Translations under genes and position numbers: made by a program
The notes under the pieces: generated by a model
Seen by the model: the letters and a program-made list of their open reading frames with translations, nothing else
What the model was told of the DNA's origin: nothing
Database searches by the model: none
Source of the DNA: Thiothrix eikelboomii
Lineage (GTDB): Bacteria; Pseudomonadota; Gammaproteobacteria; Thiotrichales; Thiotrichaceae
Assembly (NCBI RefSeq): GCF_900167255.1
Contig: NZ_FUYB01000006.1
Location: 1 to 64,000 of the forward strand
DNA: 64,000 nucleotides
Direction: 5' to 3'
Part shown: positions 18,529 through 26,710 of the stretch, one piece after another
Numbering within the stretch: the first letter of the stretch is position 1
Layout of the letters: each line of letters starts with the position of its first letter

Positions 18529-20294
18529 TCTAAATTCAAGAACTCCCCACTTTGATGTTGCCACATGCGATAGTAATGGCCTTGTTTAGCCAGTAATTCA
18601 GTATGTGTGCCTTGCTCTAAAATACGGCCATTGGCGAGCACGACAATCCGATCCATGCGTAGAATGGTGGAGAGGCGATGGGCAATCACGATGGCTGTTT
18701 TATTTTCAATCAATTCAAAAATAGCGGTTTGAATCTGCTGTTCGGTGAGGGAGTCGAGTGCACTGGTGGCCTCATCTAAGACCACAATCGGGGCTTGTTG
18801 TAATAAGGCGCGAGCAATTGCAATGCGCTGCTTTTCACCACCGGAGAGTTTGACACCCCGTTCACCCACTAAGGTATTAAATTTTTCAGGTAATTGTTCA
18901 ATAAAATCTAAAGCCTGAGCTTGGCGAGCGACTCGTTCTAACTCTTCGGTACTGACTGACTTGCCTAGCAGAATATTATCTTTAATACTGCGATGAAACA
19001 GTTCGGGCTGTTGTGGCACTAGGGCGATTTGCTGGCGTAAGGACGCAAGAGTGAAGCGCTTGATCGGTATGTCATCAATCAATAACTCACCTTGTTGTGG
19101 ATCAACAAAACGGAATAAAAGCTTAGTAATGGAAGTTTTACCCGAGCCAGAATGCCCTACGAGTGCTAACTTTTCCCCCGCTTGAATAGTTAAATTAAAA
19201 TCTTCAAATAAACCACTCGTGGCTACGGTACTACCGGCTTTGGTTTGACGATAATTAAAATAAATTTGTTTGAATTCAATTTTTCCATGCCGAATGGTTT
19301 GGGCTTGAGCTTCGCTAGTATCTTGTTCGAGTTGTTGGTTTTGAATGATGTTCGCCATCTCACGAGCATCGGCAATAGAGCTGAATAAAGAACGAAAGCT
19401 TTGCCCAAATTCCCATAAATGCCGTAATAAAACTAATAGAATAGTTTGAAATAAAACATATTGGCCGACTTCAAATTGACCTTGCCTCCAATCTTGAATC
19501 ATATTGTAAACTAAAATAAACTCAATGGAAGAAGTTAAAATCGCTTGCACCGCAAAAGAAATGAACATCAGTATCCAAGCGAAACGGCGCTTTTTGTATA
19601 AAATCCTAGCGAAATGACGAACATTAGCTTGTTCATGCGACTCGAGAGCAAAGCTCTTTAAAACGGCAATATTGCTAATGCTATCTGAGTAAAGGCCACC
19701 TAATTTTGAATCCCATTCGGCAACTTGTTCATCATATTTTAACTTCCATAAAGAAAATCCTAAATTCCAAGCAATAAACAGAATAATAAAAATCAGAAAG
19801 TAGGCAGCTAATAGCGGGTCTTGTTGAAAAAATAAAAATAAGGCAATACTGGTCGCTAAGACTTTGCTATATAGCTGAAATATCAGCCAATCGGTCAGGC
19901 TTTCAAAAGAGCGAGTAAAGCGCGAAGCTTGCTTGACCAAGCTACCTGCAAAGTTATTTTCAAAAAACCGATAAGGCTGCTTAAGTAAGACCTCAAAGCA
20001 AAAGGAATCTAAATAGCGCATTCCACCCGCTTCCAGTGGGATAATGCCAAATTCTAGCGCTCGCCAGATCAACCATTCCAGCATAAAAGCCAGCGCTAGA
20101 TAGAGCAGATTTTGCATTAAAACCTGAGCGGTCGCCTCACTGACAGGCAGTGCGAAGGCATTCGCCATATTTTTAAAAATCAGTGGAATCAGCAGTTCGA
20201 TGCTCACCGCCGCCGTAATCGCCAGCAATACTAGGCTGAGCCACCAACGTTGTCGCCACCATAAGCGGGCGTATTCTTTGAGTACTATTAGCAT
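18525..20294 (-). CDS. ABC exporter, fused membrane and ATPase domains
   Basis: This 589-residue half-transporter has an N-terminal six-helix exporter domain (about residues 15-310) and a C-terminal ATPase with Walker A GHSGSGKTS, Q-loop PQQPELF, signature LSGGEKQRIAIARAL, Walker B VVLDEATSALD and H-loop IAHRLST. All ATPase motifs are canonical, so it can work as a homodimer. The substrate cannot be read from sequence. Family members export lipids, peptides or drugs. Its start faces the btaA promoter region, so a lipid role is possible but not shown. Confidence 0.88.
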   Translation of the reverse strand: MLIVLKEYARLWWRQRWWLSLVLLAITAAVSIELLIPLIFKNMANAFALPVSEATAQVLMQNLLYLALAFMLEWLIWRALEFGIIPLEAGGMRYLDSFCFEVLLKQPYRFFENNFAGSLVKQASRFTRSFESLTDWLIFQLYSKVLATSIALFLFFQQDPLLAAYFLIFIILFIAWNLGFSLWKLKYDEQVAEWDSKLGGLYSDSISNIAVLKSFALESHEQANVRHFARILYKKRRFAWILMFISFAVQAILTSSIEFILVYNMIQDWRQGQFEVGQYVLFQTILLVLLRHLWEFGQSFRSLFSSIADAREMANIIQNQQLEQDTSEAQAQTIRHGKIEFKQIYFNYRQTKAGSTVATSGLFEDFNLTIQAGEKLALVGHSGSGKTSITKLLFRFVDPQQGELLIDDIPIKRFTLASLRQQIALVPQQPELFHRSIKDNILLGKSVSTEELERVARQAQALDFIEQLPEKFNTLVGERGVKLSGGEKQRIAIARALLQQAPIVVLDEATSALDSLTEQQIQTAIFELIENKTAIVIAHRLSTILRMDRIVVLANGRILEQGTHTELLAKQGHYYRMWQHQSGEFLNLD

Positions 20295-20360
20295 CTATGC
20301 ACCTCCACGGAGGCGTTAGTTTAACGAATAATACTTAGCCTGCTGTGTTTTTTAATAAAA

Positions 20361-20378
20361 TCGTCATCTGTTTGTCAT
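20361..20378 (+). promoter_or_regulatory. Pho box upstream of btaA
   Basis: TCGTCAT-CTGT-TTGTCAT: two GTCAT units exactly 11 bp apart, about 60 bp before the btaA start. This matches the PhoB direct-repeat architecture (CTGTCAT, 4-bp spacer, CTGTCAT). It suggests that betaine-lipid synthesis is induced at low phosphate, as known for btaAB in other bacteria. The divergent ABC exporter might share the control. Confidence 0.8.
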
Positions 20379-20437
20379 CGAGACTTCATTGCAGGGCTGC
20401 ATCATTCTGAAATATTTATAAAAATGGAAAATTCAAC

Positions 20438-21649
20438 ATGACGCATTCAATCGCTCTGCGTAATGCCGTTCACCAGCATGCACCTAGCTCAATGATGGGG
20501 ATGCAGCAGCGCCTATTCAGTACCTGGTTTGATAGTTTTATATATAACCAAATTTGGGAAGACCCCGTGGTTGACCTACAAGCACTACAACTGAATACAG
20601 ATAGCCGCTTGCTCACGATTGCTTCTGGTGGCTGTAATGTTCTGAATTACTTAACGGCTAGCCCAGCACAAATCACTGCGATTGATTTGAATCCTTATCA
20701 TTTATCACTGACGCGCCTAAAGCTTGCAGCTTTGCAATATTTACCGAATCATAAAAGTTTTTATGATTTCTTCGGTTATGCAGATCGTGCTTCTAATCTA
20801 GATAATTATTATAATTATATTCAACCACAGCTTAACCCTGAGTTAGTGGCTTTCTGGGGCAAATCTCAGTTATTAGGTTCAGCTAGAGTTAAAATGTTTA
20901 CTAAAGGTTTATATAAGCAAACCCGTTTTGGCTATTTCATGCGTTGCTTGCATTGGTTAGGTGAGCGGATTGATTGCAAGCCCAGTTTGCTATTAAAAGC
21001 AAATAGCTTATATGAACAAGAGGTAATTTTTAATCGACATATTGCCCCCTTCTTTGATAATAAACTGGTAAATTTCCTAGGCAAACTACCTATGTCGGTA
21101 TTTAGCTTAGGGATTCCACCCCAACAATATGCTGCGATGAAAGCAGATGGCAATTTAGTGCAGCAATATCGTGAGCGAGTAAAGCGTTTAGCCTGTGATT
21201 TTCCGATTAGAGATAATTATTTTGCTTGGCAAGCCTTTAGTCATAATTATGATCATACTAAGCGTCTAGCCTTACCTGCTTATTTGAAAATAGATAATTA
21301 TCAGTTAATTAAAGAGCAGCTGCCTAAGGTTGAAACACAGTTTGGTTCTATTCTCGATTATCTAAAAACACAACCTAAGCAAAGCTATGACCGTTTTGTA
21401 TTGCTAGATGCCCAGGATTGGATGACTGATGCAGTACTCATTGAGTTATGGACAGAAATTCTAAGAGTTGCTAAACCGGGGACACGAGTGATTTTCCGTA
21501 CTGCTGCGACTCATTCACCTCTAGAATCTGCCTTACCAGCTGAGTTATTGAAGTATTTTGTTTATGAAGCAGCCGAATCAGCGCGTTTATTCAAACAGGA
21601 TCGTTCAGCGATTTATGGCGGTTTTCACTTATATCGTTTGGCTGCTTGA
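20438..21649 (+). CDS. btaA: betaine lipid synthase step 1, BtaA (DUF3419)
   Basis: BtaA transfers the 3-amino-3-carboxypropyl group of S-adenosylmethionine to diacylglycerol, giving diacylglyceryl-homoserine, the precursor of the phosphorus-free lipid DGTS. The 403-residue protein shows the DUF3419 pattern: YNQIWEDPVVDLQAL, the SAM-binding region LLTIASGGCNVLNYL, ITAIDLNPYHLSLTRLKL, and the C-terminal PGTRVIFRTAA. It is followed by btaB with overlapping stop and start signals, and a Pho box lies upstream. This pairing makes the assignment strong. Confidence 0.9.
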   Translation: MTHSIALRNAVHQHAPSSMMGMQQRLFSTWFDSFIYNQIWEDPVVDLQALQLNTDSRLLTIASGGCNVLNYLTASPAQITAIDLNPYHLSLTRLKLAALQYLPNHKSFYDFFGYADRASNLDNYYNYIQPQLNPELVAFWGKSQLLGSARVKMFTKGLYKQTRFGYFMRCLHWLGERIDCKPSLLLKANSLYEQEVIFNRHIAPFFDNKLVNFLGKLPMSVFSLGIPPQQYAAMKADGNLVQQYRERVKRLACDFPIRDNYFAWQAFSHNYDHTKRLALPAYLKIDNYQLIKEQLPKVETQFGSILDYLKTQPKQSYDRFVLLDAQDWMTDAVLIELWTEILRVAKPGTRVIFRTAATHSPLESALPAELLKYFVYEAAESARLFKQDRSAIYGGFHLYRLAA

Positions 21650-21651
21650 GT

Positions 21652-22359
21652 ATGGACAGTTTAGATGCCAGCTTACGGATGGATCAACAATACCGCTATC
21701 AGCGTTATATTTATGATTTGTCGAGAAAATATTATTTGTTAGGCCGCGATACGCTCTTAAAGGATTTGCCGATCCAAGCGGATGAGGCGGTGTTAGAAAT
21801 AGGCTGTGGTACAGGGCGGAATTTAGTGAAGTTGGCTTATCGCTATCCGGCAGCCCGTTTCTATGGTGTAGATGCTTCTAACCTGATGCTAGCTAGGGCT
21901 GAAAAGAATCTTCAACGTACTCTGTATGCTCATTCGATTCAGCTCCACCAAGGTTTAGCTGAGCAGATTAGCTGGCGTGATTTGGGTTTAGATGAACCCT
22001 TGGATCACATTATCTTCTCTTATGTGCTGTCGATGATTCCGGGTTGGCCAGCAGTGTTAGAGCATGCCCTGACTTTACTTAAACCACAAGGCTGTTTACA
22101 TATTGTGGATTTTTCTGATCAAGCCGAGCTGCCTCGGTGGTTTCGAACAGCACTATTCACTTGGCTGACTTGGTTTAATGTTCACCCTGAACCCAGAATT
22201 TTGCAGAGTTTAGAAGAACTCGCCATGTTTTCAGGGGCGAACTTAAAAATTAAGCATTTGTCCGGGCGGTATGCATTTTTAGCTGTATATCGTAAACAGG
22301 ACTCTCATTTTGAGCCACCCTCGAAGTTGCCGCAGATGACAAATTATTTAGGTATTTGA
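21652..22359 (+). CDS. btaB: betaine lipid N-methyltransferase BtaB
   Basis: BtaB methylates diacylglyceryl-homoserine three times with S-adenosylmethionine to give DGTS. The 235-residue class I methyltransferase has the N-terminal MDQQYRYQRYIYDLSRKYYL typical of BtaB and the SAM motif VLEIGCGTGRN. The ATG at 21652 follows the btaA stop by 2 bases. A TTG at 21646 overlapping the stop is an alternative start. No clear ribosome site is present, so translation is probably coupled to btaA. Confidence 0.88.
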   Translation: MDSLDASLRMDQQYRYQRYIYDLSRKYYLLGRDTLLKDLPIQADEAVLEIGCGTGRNLVKLAYRYPAARFYGVDASNLMLARAEKNLQRTLYAHSIQLHQGLAEQISWRDLGLDEPLDHIIFSYVLSMIPGWPAVLEHALTLLKPQGCLHIVDFSDQAELPRWFRTALFTWLTWFNVHPEPRILQSLEELAMFSGANLKIKHLSGRYAFLAVYRKQDSHFEPPSKLPQMTNYLGI

Positions 22360-22407
22360 CTGAAGGATATGCTGTTTGAATAGCAAGACATTCAGTTTGC
22401 CGCAAAT

Positions 22408-23757
22408 TTAATGCAAGTAAGGTAAAAAGAGGCTGCGTACATCCACTTTGGCGCGTAATTTCGCCGCTAATAAGTACAAGCCACCTAGTTTGCGGTGCAA
22501 AAATAGTGCATCCGCAGGGGGCGTATGCCAATAACCTTGCTCCATACTGAGCACTAAGCCTGCATCACGAATCCGCCCGGCTAAACTGGAGGCACCAAAG
22601 TCATACACGCCTTGCCAGCGTAAAGGTTCACAGGCTTGCGTAAAGAGATCAATGACGGCTTCACGCTGTTTAGGGTGAATCGCTGCTTGGAAAAAGCCAA
22701 TATCTGCGGCAGCGGTATCCATTTTGGCACGATCATATTCAACAGCACCTTGCATCAGTTGGCGATAGGCTTCTGCAATCGCCGCTGGGTAGGCGCGAGT
22801 CGCCCCAAAGTCGAGCAGAATGAGTTGCTGATTCCTTTGGTCGTAGCGGTAATTAGCGAAATTCGGGTCGGTTTGAATTAAGCGGAATTCAAAAATCTCA
22901 CGAAAGAGCAGGGCTAATAGCCAAGTCATCACTTGATCCCGCTCAGTTTGGGAGGCATAAGAAATGGCTTCAATCGGTACGCCACCCATAAATGACATGG
23001 CTAAAATGTTGGGAGTGGTTAACTCCTCACAAACCGTCGGCAAAGTATAATGTGGGCTATCTGCCAGTAAACTTTGATACTGCCGCATATAACCAGCCTC
23101 ACGCAGGTAGTCGGCTTCTTGATGCAACTGGCGTTTGGCTTCATCCAATAAAGGTTGGTAATCAAGGCCTTTGGGGATCAAACCCGCAAGGCGCAACAAA
23201 GTAGCGACATTATCGACATCACTATCAATACTGGCACGTACCCCCGGATATTGAATTTTTAAGGCAAGGTGACGAGCATCTTGGGTGTGTGCCTCATGGA
23301 CTTGGCCGATGGAGGCTGCCGCTAAAGGTTGCAAGCTAAACTGACGGAATTTAGTTTTCCAGTCTTTACCCCAGTTTTCTTCTAAGACTTTAGATAATTG
23401 CAGCAGTGGCATCGGTTGGGCATCAGCCCGTAAACGCCCAAAAATTTCAGCAAGTTCGGCAGGTAATAGATCGCCAGCATCCATTGAAAGCAGTTGACCC
23501 ACTTTCATTGCCGCACCGCGTAACCGTGCCAGTTCATCAGCGACCCGTTTTGCATTGGCGGGAGTCATTAGCAACTCTCCCATCGAGGGACGATTACCTT
23601 GTGCAAGTTGACGTGCACCTTCAGCCAGCATGCCGCCTGCAACACCCGTGGCTAAAGAGCCAAGGCGAGCGAGCCGGGCAATCCGACCTGCCGGTACACT
23701 AGCGGTATCTTGAGCCTTGCTATTGTCTGACTCAGGTGTAGAGGGGGTAGTAGTCAT
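22408..23757 (-). CDS. ABC1/UbiB (AarF)-family atypical kinase
   Basis: This 449-residue member of the ABC1/ADCK/UbiB protein-kinase-like family has the KxGQ motif in AMKVGQLLSMD, the alanine-rich nucleotide loop AAASIGQVHEA, the catalytic-type TDPNFANY and the LLDFGATRAY metal-binding segment. Relatives support ubiquinone synthesis or lipid homeostasis through ATPase activity. Genuine UbiB has C-terminal membrane helices, and this one lacks clear ones, so it is a soluble paralogue. The ATG at 23757 has AAGG upstream and is preferred to the start at 23778. It is convergent with btaB. Confidence 0.83.
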   Translation of the reverse strand: MTTTPSTPESDNSKAQDTASVPAGRIARLARLGSLATGVAGGMLAEGARQLAQGNRPSMGELLMTPANAKRVADELARLRGAAMKVGQLLSMDAGDLLPAELAEIFGRLRADAQPMPLLQLSKVLEENWGKDWKTKFRQFSLQPLAAASIGQVHEAHTQDARHLALKIQYPGVRASIDSDVDNVATLLRLAGLIPKGLDYQPLLDEAKRQLHQEADYLREAGYMRQYQSLLADSPHYTLPTVCEELTTPNILAMSFMGGVPIEAISYASQTERDQVMTWLLALLFREIFEFRLIQTDPNFANYRYDQRNQQLILLDFGATRAYPAAIAEAYRQLMQGAVEYDRAKMDTAAADIGFFQAAIHPKQREAVIDLFTQACEPLRWQGVYDFGASSLAGRIRDAGLVLSMEQGYWHTPPADALFLHRKLGGLYLLAAKLRAKVDVRSLFLPYLH

Positions 23758-23971
23758 AACCAACCTTGTCACTTGCATTAAGCACTTAAACGCATTGATT
23801 TAAGTGCTAGGTATTTGTTGTTTGGTCGAGCTAGGGCGACACGGCTTCAAACAATCGTTCAGTCAATTGCTCAGCTCCTCCTAACTCGTGTCTTACTTTT
23901 TACGCCAGCTCAAAGGGGGTTGGCAAGTAGTCTAACTCGTTGGGTAGGAACTGAGTTTTAATTGTTTGCAG

Positions 23972-24493
23972 TTATTCAGGTTTGGCAGTGCCACGGTGCT
24001 GTGGTACAAACACTTCGTAGTTCACCGTAAAACCTTTTGGCACATAATAAACTAAGGGCATTCTGCTATTGTAAGTCAGGGTTTGCTGAGCTGAAGTCAC
24101 CGGTACAAATCTCATCTGTGAGCTATTCGGTGGGCAAGCCATCATCGTCGACATGGCTTTACCATCGGTGCGTAAGACATAGAAATCATAGCCCCAACCT
24201 TGAGCTGTTTTAGTTTCTAACTCACCACTATATGCACGGGTATTGCAGTCAACCTGAGTATGTTTACCCGGCGTGACGCGCACTAATAAGGTCGCTTCAT
24301 TCTGCCGTTTGGGCAAACGAATCACGAGGCGATTATCATTAGGATGGGGTTTAGGGAAGGGTTTCATCGTCACACTCATGTCGACCGGACCGGGTGGTTG
24401 AACCGCAGGTGGGCTGGCAGCCTGGGTAATGGGTAAAATAGCTGTTGTGGCAGCCACGAAGAAACTAGCACTCATAAGTTTTAAAGCTGACAT
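23972..24493 (-). CDS. eco: ecotin, periplasmic serine protease inhibitor
   Basis: Ecotin is a dimeric inhibitor of trypsin-fold serine proteases. The 173-residue precursor has a signal peptide (SFFVAATTAILPITQA). The mature part carries the ecotin hallmarks VDCN, GELETKTAQGWGYDFYV, and the reactive loop STMMACP with the P1 methionine, followed by LTYNSRMPLVYYVP. The two cysteines framing the loop are conserved (VDCN and MACP). AGAGGA precedes the ATG at 24493, which is preferred over an ATG at 24520. It is divergent from the PhoX-like gene. Confidence 0.92.
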   Translation of the reverse strand: MSALKLMSASFFVAATTAILPITQAASPPAVQPPGPVDMSVTMKPFPKPHPNDNRLVIRLPKRQNEATLLVRVTPGKHTQVDCNTRAYSGELETKTAQGWGYDFYVLRTDGKAMSTMMACPPNSSQMRFVPVTSAQQTLTYNSRMPLVYYVPKGFTVNYEVFVPQHRGTAKPE

Positions 24494-24604
24494 AAATTTC
24501 CTCTCGGGTGTGGTTATCAAAGCTTAAAAATAAATTCAGTTACCAACTAGACTGGTAAAGGTTTGATTAGTTTCTAAGTGTAGCTGTTTGGCGGAATAAC
24601 AAGG

Positions 24605-24652
24605 CTGTTTATAACGCGATTTATGAAACTATTTATAGAGCTATTTATAAAT
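24605..24652. repeat. four tandem 12-bp units upstream of the PhoX-like gene
   Basis: Units start at 24605, 24617, 24629 and 24641, each beginning C(T/G)(G/A)TTTAT. The period is exactly 12 bp, not the 11 bp of a Pho box. It lies about 115-160 bp before the PhoX-like start and in the divergent region with ecotin. It looks like a multi-site operator, but the regulator is unknown. Confidence 0.6.
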
Positions 24653-24764
24653 AGTATGGCTATTTGCAAATTCACTGAATTGCTATCTTAGGTTCATACA
24701 ATTGCAAAATTTCTTGCTTAGAGTAGCGGCATCTAACGATATAAATTGGAATAGGAAACCTGTG

Positions 24765-26621
24765 ATGCAACCGCTGAAATTTTCAATGCTAAGCTTAGCA
24801 GTCGCCACCGCTTTAGTGGCTTGTGATGAGAGTGGGAATAGTCATTCGACTAAAACTTTCAAATCTATTGAGTTTAGTAGCACACCCGCTCCTGCGACAG
24901 CGGATGCAATGGCTAAAGCGCATACTGGCTCAGTGGCTACCGTGACGTATAGCGATGGTAGCACGGCACAATATCCACTGACTTATAACAAATTATTTGG
25001 GGTAAAAGATAAAGTCGGGGGCAATGCCCATGCTGCAGGTCAGTTGTATAACTACAAGATGGAAGCGATTAAAGACCCAATGGGGCAGCCCGTTATCGCG
25101 GAAACCCCCGATGCGAATAGCTTATTAAGTGTAGGTGGCAATTTATTTCTGGTGAACCACTTAGAATATGACTGGTTATTATCAGATGGTAGTACGGCAT
25201 ATAGCAAAGAGGGTTGGTATACACGGATGCCGATGAGCATGTTGTTGACCGCTTTAACGCAAGCTTCAGATGGGAAGCTCAGCATTAAGTCACAACGCCC
25301 GATTGATTTTGCCGGAGTCAATGGTTTATGGATTCCTTGTTTTGGTTCACAAACCCCGTGGAATACCCATTTAGGCTCAGAAGAAGATTACGATCTGCAA
25401 TACAATCCCTTAGCTAGCAACTATACGACGACCACGGCGGGTCTGAAGGCTTTAAACGAGATCTACTATAAATCTGAGCAAACCGCCAATCCTTATCATC
25501 ATGGTATTATTCCTGAAGTAACGGTCAATGCGGATGGGACGACCAAAGTCGTCAAGCATTACGCAATGGGGCGTGGTACTTGGGAAATGTCTAAAGTTAT
25601 GCCCGATGGCAAGACCGCTTATTTTGGTGATGATGGCACGCACGGTCTAATGGCTCTGTTTGTTGCCGATAAGTCGGGTGATTTATCAGCAGGTACGATC
25701 TACGCTGCAAAATGGACGCAGACGAGTGCAGAGGCAGGCGGTAAAGCCAATTTAACTTGGGTAAAGCTTGGGCATGGTACGGATGCTGAAATTAAAGCCT
25801 TAGCCGATGCTGCAAGCTTCAGTAGTATTTTTGATGCAACCGCACCAACTAGCGGGGCTTGCCCAACAGGGTATAAGCGTGTGCGGGCGGGTTCGACGGC
25901 TGATGAATGTTTAATCGTGCGTTCGGGGCAAGATCAAGCAGCGGCTTTCTTAGAAACCCGTCGTTATGCTGCGCTCAAAGGGGCAACGACAGAGTTCACT
26001 AAAATGGAGGGCATTGCGGTCAATGCTAAAGATAAGCGCTTATATCTAGCCATGTCGGCGATTCGTGACAGCATGACCGATACCAGTGGCGAGCCTGCCA
26101 ATGATATTAAATTAGCCAAAAACTCAGCGGGTGCAACGTATTCTGCCGATTTGCAAGCGGGTCAAAAAGACAGTGCAGGCAATGCCATCAATTCTGATTA
26201 TGTTGCCACCAATATGTATGTCGAAGCGGCTTTGTTGGGTGAGCCACTGAGTGCAGCAGATGCTTTAGGTAATACCGCCAATCCAGAGAAAATCGCCAAT
26301 ACCGATAATATTTTCTTTGCTGAAAAGATGCGTACTTTATTTATCGGCGAAGATTCAGGCATGCATGTGAATAATTTCGTATGGGCGTATAACGTTGATA
26401 CTAAAAAGTTAACCCGTATTTTGAGTGCTGTTGCAGGGGGTGAAAATACCGGCTTGCAAGTTCTTGAAGACCTCAATGGGCATGCTTATATCATGAGCAA
26501 TAGCCAGCATCATGGTGATTGGGATACGGGGACGAATGCTGTGGTGGATGCTGCTTTAGCGAAGATCGACAAGTTCGATGCTAACATAGGTTATATCAGT
26601 GGTCTGCCCGCTATTAAGTAA
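24765..26621 (+). CDS. PhoX-like (DUF839) lipoprotein, putative phosphatase
   Basis: This is a 618-residue exported protein. A lipoprotein signal peptide ends in LVAC-DES, so the mature N terminus is a lipidated Cys followed by Asp. The body carries DUF839/PhoX-type motifs: SLLSVGGNLFLVNHLEYDW, the TPWNTHLGSEED segment corresponding to TPW-T-EE of PhoX, GRGTWE, and GEDSGMHVNNFVWAYN near the C terminus. Classical PhoX enzymes are Tat-exported, Ca/Fe-dependent phosphatases, but this one has no twin-arginine signal. AGGAAA precedes the ATG at 24765. An intrinsic terminator follows. Phosphatase activity is inferred. Confidence 0.75.
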   Translation: MQPLKFSMLSLAVATALVACDESGNSHSTKTFKSIEFSSTPAPATADAMAKAHTGSVATVTYSDGSTAQYPLTYNKLFGVKDKVGGNAHAAGQLYNYKMEAIKDPMGQPVIAETPDANSLLSVGGNLFLVNHLEYDWLLSDGSTAYSKEGWYTRMPMSMLLTALTQASDGKLSIKSQRPIDFAGVNGLWIPCFGSQTPWNTHLGSEEDYDLQYNPLASNYTTTTAGLKALNEIYYKSEQTANPYHHGIIPEVTVNADGTTKVVKHYAMGRGTWEMSKVMPDGKTAYFGDDGTHGLMALFVADKSGDLSAGTIYAAKWTQTSAEAGGKANLTWVKLGHGTDAEIKALADAASFSSIFDATAPTSGACPTGYKRVRAGSTADECLIVRSGQDQAAAFLETRRYAALKGATTEFTKMEGIAVNAKDKRLYLAMSAIRDSMTDTSGEPANDIKLAKNSAGATYSADLQAGQKDSAGNAINSDYVATNMYVEAALLGEPLSAADALGNTANPEKIANTDNIFFAEKMRTLFIGEDSGMHVNNFVWAYNVDTKKLTRILSAVAGGENTGLQVLEDLNGHAYIMSNSQHHGDWDTGTNAVVDAALAKIDKFDANIGYISGLPAIK

Positions 26622-26667
26622 CTCATTTATATTCATTGCATAATAAAGTTTGAGTTCTCTTCTCTTC

Positions 26668-26698
26668 AGGTCGATGGTGCAAATCATCGACCTTTTTT
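26668..26698 (+). terminator. intrinsic terminator after the PhoX-like gene
   Basis: A perfect 9-bp stem (AGGTCGATG 26668-26676 with CATCGACCT 26685-26693, 8-base loop) is followed by a run of six T. It lies between two same-strand lipoprotein genes, so it may separate or attenuate expression of the downstream cytochrome gene. Confidence 0.88.
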
Positions 26699-26710
26699 AT
26701 GGAATAAACG

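Noticed and set aside
24494-24764. Pho box before the PhoX-like gene
   Set aside because: No GTCAT direct repeat at 11 bp; the repeats there have a 12-bp period and a different core.
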